This document shows, in pieces, positions 11,156-20,195 of a DNA stretch of 26,092 nt. Source of the DNA: Nemertoderma westbladi (taxonomy: Eukaryota > Xenacoelomorpha > Nemertodermatida > Nemertodermatidae); NCBI GenBank assembly GCA_032718475.1, contig JAUCBJ010007201.1, positions 1 to 26,092 on the forward strand, given 5' to 3'. Numbering within the stretch: position 1 is the stretch's first letter; each line of letters begins with the position of its first letter. A program made the position numbers and the translations under genes. The notes beneath the pieces were generated by a model. That model saw nothing but the letters and a program-made list of their open reading frames with translations. It did not search any database and had not been told where the DNA came from.

Positions 11156-12526
11156 ATTGTTGGTCTCAAGCTACCTTGTTACCCCTGGTTAGTGCTCATC
11201 AATCTGACAGCCACTCTGCAATTATACTCGTTCGACAATAAAGCCTTTTTAACCAGGTAAGGCAGGATGCGTTTTCCAATTCAATTATTATGTTTGTTCG
11301 AAGGTAATTCGGGCCTATTGGATGGATCAGGTGTGCTAACAAGAGATTTTAATGAGCACTATTTGTGCCCCTTGTCCGATTCTACTCTACCTACAGTTCA
11401 TACTACTTTGTTCCCTGGCAGACAAGACTAGGCGTGGCCAGCCTCCTCACCACTCTTCATTTTAGCCTCTACTTTACTTTACTGGCTAGCGGTGTGTTTC
11501 ACTTTCTTTACGGAAACGATTATTAAAATATGCTGTTGATAGCAATAAATGTACGGTTGAACGTTAGAAATTGGTCACATTTTAAGGGACAATCATTTAA
11601 TCATTACCAAAATTCTAACAATCCGCATTTAATTTGAAGCAAAAAAACAATAGCAAGTTGTATACTTTCATGAGTGCGGCAGCCAAGCCACATTCGGTAT
11701 GATAGGAGGATATATTCAATTAATTGCGGTTTAACTGAAGAAACAAGTATGTTTTTTTTCCGAATCTTTATTTTATACTTAGTTCATCGCAACTTATATC
11801 TCCAAATGTACTTTGCCAGTTGGGAAAATAACATAAAATTATCAAAAAATCATATATACAACCAGAATTTTGAAATGGCAACTCGGCCATGGCGACTTTT
11901 TACTCTTGTTTCTAACACAATGAAGGGCAATCTGTAGTGCTGAACCAGAGATTCTATGCGGGTACATCCTTTATTAATGATAGCCGAATGGCTAGCCACC
12001 CGTGGGGATTTCATTCAACCGTCACCAAAAGCACATTCTTTTGGTTGACGGAGTAAAGCCAACTCAGTTACGCAAACAAAGCGATTACAAACAGTAAATG
12101 GCAGACGAGAGATAACGAAAGATCGACCCCCAGGGAAGCACAATCCCACGCAAACATTAATTAGTTGACGAGGAGGACCTATCTCACCAGGGTGCCGTCT
12201 CTTTCCGCGCTAACTGTATCTCTAGCGGGGTGCAGCAGGGTGCAATTCAGACTGGGTGTTGTGGGGTGGACAATAACACGCTCCGCTGTCCATCTTCCGT
12301 GTGCAATTCTGGTATTGTTCTTCTAGCTGGATGGCCACACCCCCACTGCGAAAGCAAATCAATACCGCGTGCCGCTCCTTTTATACGTTAAGCTGACCAA
12401 AAATACCGCAGCTCGCTTCATATGTAAGTACATAATCTATATAAACCCGTGTGCCGTGTGGTTGATTAACCCTATTGAGAATCAGGGACCTCTATATGAC
12501 AAACAACCCCACAACTCCCCTCCTAA
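11156..12526. other. No supported gene; GC-richer patch and a hairpin
   Basis: A near-perfect hairpin lies at 12019-12051 (13 paired bases, one bulge, 6-base loop). From about 12180 to 12370 the DNA is GC-richer without a long open frame, which could be a promoter or 5' untranslated region. Otherwise nothing was recognised. Confidence 0.45.
12019..12051. repeat. short hairpin
   Basis: CCGTCACCAAAAG pairs with CTTTTGGTTGACGG, leaving one bulged T and a CACATT loop. Its function is unknown. Confidence 0.5.
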
Positions 12527-12550
12527 CCCCCCCCCCCCCCCCCCCCCCCC
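12527..12550. repeat. poly-C tract (24 C)
   Basis: There are 24 uninterrupted C residues, preceded by C-rich sequence. The minus strand could form a G-quadruplex. A G-rich tract follows about 245 bp downstream at 12795-12813. Confidence 0.9.
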
Positions 12551-14595
12551 TATCCCGCATTGTTTTTTAGTATGTTTCTAAATCGACTTCTTTTTCGTAT
12601 AAATATAATGGCCCATAACTATAGTGAGTACGGGTGTTGTTAAATATTGTAGTTTTAGGGGTATAGCACCTTTTTTCACCACTATTTTTGGCGCTATATT
12701 TGATGTGCAATTGAAAATTAATTGTAATGATGGAGATATTGATTCTGCATTCTAGATTTTGTGACATTATGGTTTTTTGTGCCTTGATATTAAAGGGGGA
12801 GGGGGGGGGTGGGCTGTATCTACTTACTAGTGTACCCACTTGCTAACGGTGGTTCATTACGGTGGTTTTCGTGATTGGTGATATCATTTTCGACGTCAGT
12901 ACAGTAGTTAATGTTTGGTGGAATCTATGTCTGTCTGTTTGTCGATCTGTCTCACTTTCTTGACGGACAGACTCACAGAAAGAAAGAGACCTATAACTCG
13001 AGAATTAAGAGATATCGATTATCCGTTTTAAGATTGAAAATCCTCATTAAATTCAGCTTCAAGTGAATTAAAAAAAGGTGGAATACCCCGCAACCTCCCA
13101 CCCATTTAATGGAATACATACAATGATGGAGGGTAGAATTTCAATTATATCAAAACTAACTGTATCGCATTTATCATAATTATTTCAATACAGTAGGACT
13201 TTGGAAAAACTTTTTTTAAACTCAATTAGTGCAATTCTCCATCGTGGCGTACCACCCACACTCATTGATGTTCTGTGGGTTTACAATACCGTGCACTGTT
13301 TGGTGGTGGTGGTGGCTACCTCCATACAACTCCAAAGGTTAAGAGTCCAAACAAGTCTATGTCCTTAACAAGTCCTCTTGCCAAAATACTTTATAACCAA
13401 GTCATATATAAAATAATATAGTCCGACACAATACTACTTCACATGGGGCATTTAGTACATCGTATAGTGATTAACTACTGAAATCCACACCAGTTCACAT
13501 GTTTAATTAGTTGGCAACTCATTTACTCTCATAAACAAATTTACCTAATCCCAATGGATTATATTATATATACCTACATGGTTGCCTAAACCTATATAAT
13601 AACTTTTTAGTATTAACGGTCTATCGGTGTCTTTAATATTGTAACAGCTCGTTAGAAAAACAGACACGCCAACTCATCCAAATGTTAAACCCAATAATCT
13701 CCTTCACAAGTTCAAAACTTTAATAATTTGAAATTAAAGTTTTTAACTACTAAATTTATTAATTAACTATAATCTAGCACTTCAGAAGATTACAGTGCTA
13801 GGTGTTTTAAAATCCGAACATTAGCGAGGAATTTAATAAAGACAAGAATTATTAAACACTTATAAAGCACTAAGTTACTACATGGAGTGAGTATGTAATT
13901 TAAAAAAAATTGAAATATTTATGTAAAAATTATATATTTCTTAAAAGTGATATGTTAAACATTAAATTTAACCACCCTTTGTTATAGTATAATGTAGTGG
14001 TTTATGTTGTTTGTAGCGCCAGAATACATATGGTTTTTCTTAAGCCAGGTAATTTCTATAATATGTAAAATACTGTTAAAAAAACATTGAACTACTCTTT
14101 TGATTACTCTTACCTTGGAATATGACTTTACGGCCTAAGTATAATTTTCATTAAAATAAAAAAAGAAACGTTTATTCACAAAGCTTTGAAAATGGACTGT
14201 TTTAGGGAATAACACGAAAACAATTAACGGTAGTATAATACATATCCTATAAGCTGTAACAGTATCATCATTAACAGTTGATTTAAATGATCTTAATAAT
14301 AGTGAACTAAAGAGTGAGCTCACCAATCTCATAGAGTAATCCACGTCCTACCTTAGGAGTTTTATAATATTTCAATTTTCGAATAAATCGCTTTAACAGT
14401 ACCTATTACTATTCCAGGAATAACTTCCAAACTGAAAGTAAAATTGTAGACCAACGGTAACATAGACAGTTCAGATTGTAAAGTGTGTAAAATAGAGGCT
14501 ATGCGACCAATTTACGTCGGAGATCACGTTTGTTACTTGCAGTCAATGTGCGCAACTCTTTGGTAACTAGATATCAATTATTGTAGGAACGGAGG
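12551..14595. other. AT-rich non-coding DNA upstream of the 361-codon gene
   Basis: It contains a G-rich tract (12795-12813), an imperfect inverted repeat with GTCTGTC/GACAGAC arms at about 12927-12972, and a short GGT run at 13302-13315. No coding frame was found. The last 150 bp have acceptor-like CAG and TAG sites, which leaves open an upstream non-coding exon for the following gene. Confidence 0.45.
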
Positions 14596-15681
14596 ATGTT
14601 CAACCAGCGTTTCGAAAACCAAGTAGCGTTCCCGGCGCTACCGGTGCTCGACCCATTCCTGGCGATATCGGCCAGGTCAGGTCGACCAACCACCGGCGTC
14701 CATCGGAACCAACCAACCCCTCCGGCCACAATAACGCCGAGCACCAGCGGTATTCGGGGAATGCTACCCAACCCTCGTAACCCAGAGGAACCAAATCGGT
14801 CAAAAAGCGCCATGAAAACGGTATCAATCCATCTGTCGGATGAGGACAACGGTGGATTGTTGGATAGTTCGACGCGCTATCAAACTCTCCGGAGCGCTCG
14901 GTCACTACCGAGCGCAAGACGAGTGAAATTCCTCACGGAATACGCCGACAATGAAGCGACGGACCAGGACTACCTGGGATGTCGTCTGGAGAACGCGGAT
15001 TTGCTGAGCGTAACGAGTTTAGCGATGACGGGTAAAGAGCAACCGCCCGTGCGACTAATCAGTCGACACGTCGATCGGATGGAAGCGCTGGCGAGACGAA
15101 AATTATACAACTACTACGGTCAGGGTGATCCGCGGGTGTCCACCACACGGGAATGCCAAAGAGCGACCGGGCGACACAACGCGAGTAATTTGTACATCGC
15201 TCAAGTGCGGCCAATGAGTGTGAAAAGAGGAGAATCCGAAGACGTAAACGTAGTCAGGATATCACCTTTCGTTGATATCGAAGGTGATGGTAAAAGGAAC
15301 GGACAAGAAATCCCACAGACAGAAAACAAATCTATTTTACGAGCCTCGGCCGACAAACAATCAACAAGTAAAAGACCTGAATTCCGGAGGTTCAAATCGA
15401 ACTTAGCTTACGGACATTTGCAGCGTTCTAGAAAAGGATTCACAACTCGTGCCGATAAGTGGAACGGCGTTTCCAAGAACATCACCATCCCGATAGGACC
15501 GAACTACAACGACGAAGATCTGGTGGACACCCTGCGAAGCGAAATAAGGTACATGGCGATGCGTAAGTGCTATTACTTCAACCCCGCCCGATATAACTTG
15601 GACGAAAACGTTTTACCACAGAGTAAACGGCAGTGCTCACCGGTGCTACAAGCCGACATTACAACAGGTGGAAAATACTAA
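14596..15681 (+). CDS. intronless 361-residue protein, unknown family
   Basis: This is the longest uninterrupted frame in the window. The ATG at 14596 is the first in frame after a stop at 14584. Stop TAA is at 15679-15681. The frame is clearly GC-richer than the flanking DNA, which supports real coding. Residues 1-70 are rich in P, R, N and T and likely disordered. Residues 100-115 contain RRVKF (108-112), which matches the RVxF docking motif for protein phosphatase 1. Residues 120-210 and 300-345 look more ordered, with many R, Y and L residues. The protein is basic overall. No signal peptide, membrane segment or enzyme motif is seen, and I do not recognise the family. The sequence TTATTGTAG just before GAACGG (14587) could be a splice acceptor, so the gene may have an upstream 5' exon. 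Confidence 0.75.
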   Translation: MFNQRFENQVAFPALPVLDPFLAISARSGRPTTGVHRNQPTPPATITPSTSGIRGMLPNPRNPEEPNRSKSAMKTVSIHLSDEDNGGLLDSSTRYQTLRSARSLPSARRVKFLTEYADNEATDQDYLGCRLENADLLSVTSLAMTGKEQPPVRLISRHVDRMEALARRKLYNYYGQGDPRVSTTRECQRATGRHNASNLYIAQVRPMSVKRGESEDVNVVRISPFVDIEGDGKRNGQEIPQTENKSILRASADKQSTSKRPEFRRFKSNLAYGHLQRSRKGFTTRADKWNGVSKNITIPIGPNYNDEDLVDTLRSEIRYMAMRKCYYFNPARYNLDENVLPQSKRQCSPVLQADITTGGKY

Positions 15682-15974
15682 TAAATATCCAACGGAACTT
15701 TCACACCATGGATAGATCTTATTATCTGATCGATTCAATAGAACATTATATTAACGGAATCCCCAACCACTACAATTCCACAATATCCACACCACAATCT
15801 TAACAACACTATTCCTCTATGTCAACAACATTAATGTGTAATCATTGTTTTAATTAATATCATTTATAATATGGAACTCACTAAATAGCTTTACTTCACT
15901 TTATTTTATATTTAACGCTTGTAATTTTATCTCAGTGCATGTACATTATCCATATTTCGTAAAAACTGCGTTGA
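15682..15974. other. 3' flank of the 361-codon gene
   Basis: AT-rich. An AATAAA overlaps the stop codon (15680-15685), and no stronger polyadenylation signal was spotted. No other feature was found. Confidence 0.4.
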
Positions 15975-16205
15975 CTTTGACTACTACTACTAGTAGGAAC
16001 TACAGTACCACTACCATACTGTAATCGGCATGCTGCATTGCTGCTGCACATTGCGATACCTAGGATTGCTTATCAAAAATTTGTGCCACCACTATGCAAT
16101 CCCCGATTCACATGCTCCAATGCAACGTAGCGTGCATTAAGAATGCTACTTAACTCATGCTGCATTGCAGCTGAATTACACATATATTAAGAATGCTATG
16201 CCGAC
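15975..16205 (-). mobile_element. 5'-truncated LINE 3' tail (related to 21615-23137)
   Basis: Read on the minus strand, this stretch shares several words with the 3' end of the LINE at 23090-23140. GCAATGCAGCATGCCGAT matches 23112-23129 over 18 bases, CAGCTGCAATGCAGCATG matches 23107-23124 over 18 bases, and AGCATTCTTA (twice) matches the LINE stop-codon region at 23092-23101. It also ends in a TAG triplet run, like the LINE copy. It appears to be a severely truncated insertion of the same family with a longer or partly duplicated 3' untranslated region. Only these words were aligned by eye; full alignment was not possible. Confidence 0.6.
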
Positions 16206-16462
16206 ATATAATTCTTATATAACATCTATATACTTAATTGCGCCGCCACAACTCCCTATCCCCCATGACTTTCTCGAAAATAAAAAATAAAACAAAAAGA
16301 TTCACAAATATAATAAATGTTCCTGTAGCCTACTTTCTTAGACCTTTTTGGGTGCTATTTCTCCCATCAGCAATGAAATCACTTTGAGGACAATAAATAA
16401 CGGAGAGTCTTAAAAACGCTTGTGAAGTAAATAAAACAATAGAATTAGAATTAATAATGACT

Positions 16463-16557
16463 TATTACATGGGAAAAATATTTACCGAGCACCAGCGAGT
16501 TAATAAAGTCTTGAGCGAATATTGAGAAAAAAATGTTATCTTCTTTCCCATGTAATA
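16463..16557. repeat. inverted repeat, 14-bp arms, MITE-like size
   Basis: TATTACATGGGAAA (16463-16476) is repeated in inverse at 16544-16557, giving a 95-bp unit. Some weaker outward similarity continues. It could be a small MITE remnant; no target duplication was identified. Confidence 0.5.
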
Positions 16558-16734
16558 CGTAATTTTAATCTTAAATTTGTACTTTTTTCTTTTTGTTGCT
16601 TTATAATAACAAATAGACTGACGCTAAACTACAGCCACCAATAATGGATATTGAGATCCGTTTTGAAGTACGACTTGCAGACAATAAAAATTCCATAACT
16701 TTTGAGTGTGTGACATAGATTTCCTCAAATTACT

Positions 16735-16786
16735 TGACATCTATGAATCTATGTAGAAAACATCTATGTTTTATACATAGATGTCA
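16735..16786. repeat. inverted repeat of TGACATCTATG
   Basis: TGACATCTATG (16735-16745) and its reverse complement (16776-16786) flank further copies of the ATCTATGT word, so the whole 52 bp is a cluster of direct and inverted repeats. Confidence 0.6.
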
Positions 16787-16894
16787 TTTCAACAAATTTA
16801 ATAAAATTCCACTAAAAGTAATTCCACTAAAAATATTTTTTTTACTAATTTATGCCGGGGATAAAGTAAAATCAATGCAATCCTATGGGTAACT

Positions 16895-16930
16895 TTTTTC
16901 CCTAGGGAAAAAGGAACTCCTTTTCCCGCC
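16895..16930. repeat. perfect 18-bp palindrome next to a second hairpin
   Basis: TTTTTCCCTAGGGAAAAA (16895-16912) is a perfect palindrome. Its right arm can instead pair with TCCTTTT just downstream (AAAAGGA-AC-TCCTTTT), so two mutually exclusive hairpins are possible. Confidence 0.55.
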
Positions 16931-17203
16931 GATTTGGGGGGTTTTTCGTGCGAAAATGTCACAATTTAAGAATAAAAATAATATGAGCCATTGTTGACGT
17001 AATAATATTATTTGTCTATATCGAATTATAAAGAAACATATTTTAACTAGAACTTACTGTTATAAAAAATATATAAAAAATTGAATGTTCTTTTATATAC
17101 AGTTGGCCAACATGAAGATTCTACTTCTACCTCACTTGGTGCCGTTGGTGGACATACCTAGTTATAGGTACATACATAGCATACACAAAGTACAGTACTG
17201 TAG

Positions 17204-17230
17204 GACACTTCGCTTCGCGTAGTAAGTGTC
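17204..17230. repeat. short stem-loop GACACTT/AAGTGTC
   Basis: Seven perfect base pairs around a 13-base loop that is rich in CG dinucleotides. Function unknown. Confidence 0.4.
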
Positions 17231-17702
17231 ATAAACTTATGTTAAAGTGTCAACTCAAAATAATTATAAACAAAATCAAAACAGATGTCCCCTGATCATT
17301 TTACCACCTACTGTAGGGGCAGATTTGGTAAGAACTGCAGTCGATTTCACTCAAAACAAATATAACTTTCGCCCTATAGCGGCAGACTACAGAACTGCAG
17401 ACAGATTAGCCACATTTGAATGACACCGCTAATGGGCTAGTGGGAATCAGTCAAGCTTCAGTATGAACGGATTAAAGGTAAAGAAAAATATGAGAACATT
17501 TAATGTTTCGACATGTGGCCCTCTAGAGCGAGACTGTTGAACTGATAGTATATATGAAAGTCTCTATATAAAAAAAATATCAACTTCTGGTGTTATTGAT
17601 GCCTTCACATTTTAAACTCGACAGCTTTAAATCCAACAAAGTTATTAAGCATGTCAAAATCGTAACGACGATGACGACAACTATTTCCCATTATTGACCC
17701 AA
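17231..17702. other. No feature seen
   Basis: Mixed AT-rich DNA in which the word AGAACTGCAG occurs twice (about 17330 and 17390). No gene was found. Confidence 0.45.
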
Positions 17703-17760
17703 CCCCCCCCCCCCCCCCCCCCCCCCCAGCGAACTGACACGGGGGGGGGGGGGGGGGGGG
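17703..17760. repeat. poly-C25 / poly-G20 snap-back
   Basis: 25 C residues (17703-17727), a 13-base linker (AGCGAACTGACAC) and 20 G residues (17741-17760). The tracts are complementary, so either strand could fold into an all-GC stem of about 20 bp; each strand could alternatively form a G-quadruplex or i-motif. It lies about 490 bp upstream of the tubulin start. The exact tract lengths may be unreliable because sequencing through such runs is error-prone. Confidence 0.9.
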
Positions 17761-17823
17761 TACTACAATGCAGCCGCAAAAATAATATAATATATCGAAC
17801 AACATTCATGTGCTTTTCAACAC

Positions 17824-17846
17824 ACATTTTTCGGCCGAAAAAATGT
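17824..17846. repeat. CGGCCG-centred palindrome
   Basis: ACATTTTTCGGCCGAAAAAATGT is palindromic apart from one extra A. CGAAAAAA words recur in the next 50 bp. Confidence 0.55.
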
Positions 17847-18134
17847 CGCGTGAAAAAACGATTTCGTCCGAAAAAATTTTGGCCATAAGAAACATATTTC
17901 GAGGAAAGCGAAAAATTTAATTGCTTTTGTAATCTCAATATCTTTTGGAAATTTAAATACTTATTATTCATTATTTTTTTGTAATCTCAATTATTGTTTA
18001 ACCTTTTTAACAACGGCGCCTCATAATCCAGTAATTACTCGTGAAATACCGGTAGATAAATTAAAGCAATGTAGTCATATGTAAAAAATAAGTACTGTAC
18101 ATAATATGAAATATAAAAAATAATGAGAGACTTA

Positions 18135-18164
18135 GTTTCTGAGAAACGTCGTATTCCAGAATAC
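18135..18164 (+). promoter_or_regulatory. two TTC/GAA dyads upstream of tubulin
   Basis: GTTTCTGAGAAAC (18135-18147) contains TTCTGAGAA, a TTCnnnGAA dyad of STAT type. GTATTCCAGAATAC (18151-18164) is a 14-bp inverted repeat containing TTCCAGAA, the TTCnnGAA arrangement of heat-shock elements. They lie 88-117 bp before the tubulin ATG, a usual position for promoter-proximal sites. Binding is inferred from the motif only. Confidence 0.35.
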
Positions 18165-18251
18165 CGTATTACCAAAAACCAGTAACGTACTTTTACATAC
18201 TTGCCATTTTTATGACATAATTGTAACTTATTTGTACAAAAAAGTAACAAA

Positions 18252-20074
18252 ATGCGTGAAATCGTTCATTTGCAGGTGGGGCAGTGCGGTAATCAAATCG
18301 GAGCTAAGTTCTGGGAGGTCATATCTTCAGAACATGGCATCGACGGTGAAGGTTAGTACGATTTTTCCATCATTTTAAAGTACAAAAAAATATGTCATTT
18401 CTTTAGGTTTGCATTTTTGAGTCCTTACATTTTGTTACAACGTTTGTCAAACGCAGGGAAATATACTGGTACAGACCCTCTTCAAACTGAGCGGCTCAAC
18501 GTTTACTACACCGAAGCGGCAGGCGGGAAATATGTCCCAAGAGCCGTTCTAGTTGATTTGGAGCCGGGAATCGTGGACACAATACGAGCCACGCCAATGG
18601 GACAGCTGTATAAACCGGACAACTTCTGTTGGGGAACAAGTGGGGCGGGAAATAACTGGGCTAAAGGTTTCTACACGGAGGGAGCGGAGCTCTGCGACAA
18701 GGTTTTTATTTGTTATAATTTAAATTTAAATTAAAAAGATGGAAAAACTTCCGAATCCGTAATTTTTAATACTAGCTAGTTTTTAAATTTTTTTCTCATT
18801 GAAGATGATAGCTATTTATTAAAACTTAAATTAATGTTCAGAGTAAATAGTTTTTGATCTAAAAGAACAATTTATTGTTCTAGAACAAATAGTTATTGTT
18901 CTAGAACAAATAGATATTGTTCTAGAACAAACAATTATTGTTCTAGAACATTTTAAATATAAATTTTAATTAAATTTATTAGGCCAATAAATACATCCTT
19001 GTTTCCAAGGTGCTCGAAATGGTGAGGAAGGAATGCGAATCGAGTGACTGTCTGCAAGGCTTCCAGATGACCCACTCGTTGGGCGGGGGCACCGGCGCCG
19101 GAATGGGGACGCTGCTCATTAGCAAAATCCGGGAGGAGTATCCGGACCGGATAATGAACACGTTCTCTATCGTCCCGTCGCCCAAGGTCTCGGACACCGT
19201 GGTCGAGCCGTACAATGCGACCCTGTCGGTCCACCAACTCGTCGAGAACACGGACGAGAGCTTCTGCATCGACAACGAGGCCCTCTACGATATCTGCACC
19301 AAGACGCTGCGGCTAAAGACCCCGACCTACAGCGACCTCAACCATCTGGTCTCCTCCTCCATGTCCGGTGTGACTACGTGTCTGCGGTTTCCTGGGCAAC
19401 TAAATGCAGACTTGAGGAAACTCGCCGTGAACATGGTTCCATTCCCGCGGCTCCACTTCTTTATGACGGGGTTCGCCCCGCTAACGGCTCGTCTCGCTAA
19501 GAATTACTCGTCCCTCACCGTGGCCGAGATCACCAAACAGATGTTCGACCCCAACAACATGATGGCAGCCTGCGACGTGAGGACGGGCCGCTATCTGACT
19601 GCGGCCGCCATCTACCGTGGCAAACTCTCCATGAAGGAGGTCGACGACCAGATCCTCGATATGCAGAACAAGAACAGCAACATATTCGTGGAGTGGATCC
19701 CCAACAACATAAAGACGGCGTGTTGCGACATTCCGCCAAGGGGATATAAAATAGCGGGAACCTTTGTGGGCAACTCGACATCGATGCAGACGTTGTTTAA
19801 ACGCGTCGCGGAACAGTTCACCGCCATGTTCAGACGAAAGGCTTTCCTACATTGGTACACCGGGGAGGGAATGGACGAGATGGAGTTTACCGAGGCCGAG
19901 AGCAACATGAATGATCTTATAAGCGAATACCAACAATACGAGGACGCGGGGATGGATGACGAACAGATGGAGGAGGAAGAAGAGCAAGAGGTAGATGATT
20001 ACGAACAGGATGTACAAGAACAAGAATATCAAGATCAAGATCAGGAGGAGCAACAGGCACAGCAAGAGGACTAA
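18252..20074 (+). CDS. divergent beta-tubulin, 3 exons, 469 aa
   Basis: Beta-tubulin is the GTP-hydrolysing subunit of the microtubule heterodimer. Exons are 18252-18351, 18457-18701 and 19010-20074. Introns are 18352-18456 (phase 1, in codon 34) and 18702-19009 (phase 0, after codon 115), both GT-AG. The N-terminus is MREI, the tag for tubulin mRNA autoregulation. QCGNQIG (Cys12) and the nucleotide loop GGGTGAGMG at 140-148 are present, with Ala145 in place of the usual Ser. Length agrees with the family without net gaps through about residue 430. Divergence is marked: the M-loop at 275-283 reads ARLAKNYSS instead of the common SRGSQQYRA, and residues 88-95 (PDNFCWGT) are unusual. The C-terminal tail is about 24 residues longer than usual and very rich in E, Q, D and Y. 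Exon 3 is much GC-richer than its introns. A tissue-restricted (for example germline or ciliary) isotype seems likely, but this is inference. Confidence 0.95.
18854..18958. repeat. 21-bp tandem array of TTCTAGAA dyads in intron 2
   Basis: Five units begin at 18854, 18875, 18896, 18917 and 18938, with a constant 21-bp period. The last four each contain the perfect palindrome TTGTTCTAGAACA; the first is degenerate. TTCTAGAA is the tail-to-tail form of the heat-shock element core. 21 bp is two helical turns, so all dyads face the same side of the DNA. The array ends about 50 bp before the splice acceptor of exon 3. Confidence 0.9.
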
Positions 20075-20135
20075 AACAGAACAATTTACGGAATAGAGTA
20101 GTGTAGGAATGATTTCGTGCTAATGTTTTCTATGA

Positions 20136-20141
20136 AATAAA
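20136..20141 (+). terminator. polyadenylation signal of tubulin
   Basis: AATAAA lies 62 bases after the tubulin stop codon, a suitable distance for the 3' end signal, with A-rich sequence following. Confidence 0.6.
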
Positions 20142-20172
20142 AACAGATAAAAACAAGAAATGTAAAATCAGG

Positions 20173-20195
20173 AACACCAGTATGTTACTGGTGTT
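20173..20195. repeat. perfect 10-bp stem-loop downstream of tubulin
   Basis: AACACCAGTA pairs perfectly with TACTGGTGTT around a TGT loop, about 100 bases past the stop and 30 bases past AATAAA. It may lie at or just beyond the cleavage site. Role unknown. Confidence 0.6.

Larger units (their letters stand above)
16206..17202. other. Non-coding DNA with several small inverted repeats
   Basis: No gene was seen. Three separate inverted repeats are listed individually (16463-16557, 16735-16786, 16895-16930). Confidence 0.5.

Noticed and set aside
14574-14917. Minus-strand frames opposite the 361-codon gene
   Set aside because: Much shorter than the plus-strand frame and explained by its GC-rich composition.
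17605-17971. Frames rich in P and G on both strands
   Set aside because: They are translations of the poly-C and poly-G tracts.
18953-20065. Minus-strand frames opposite tubulin exon 3
   Set aside because: Shadows of a strongly supported coding exon on the plus strand.
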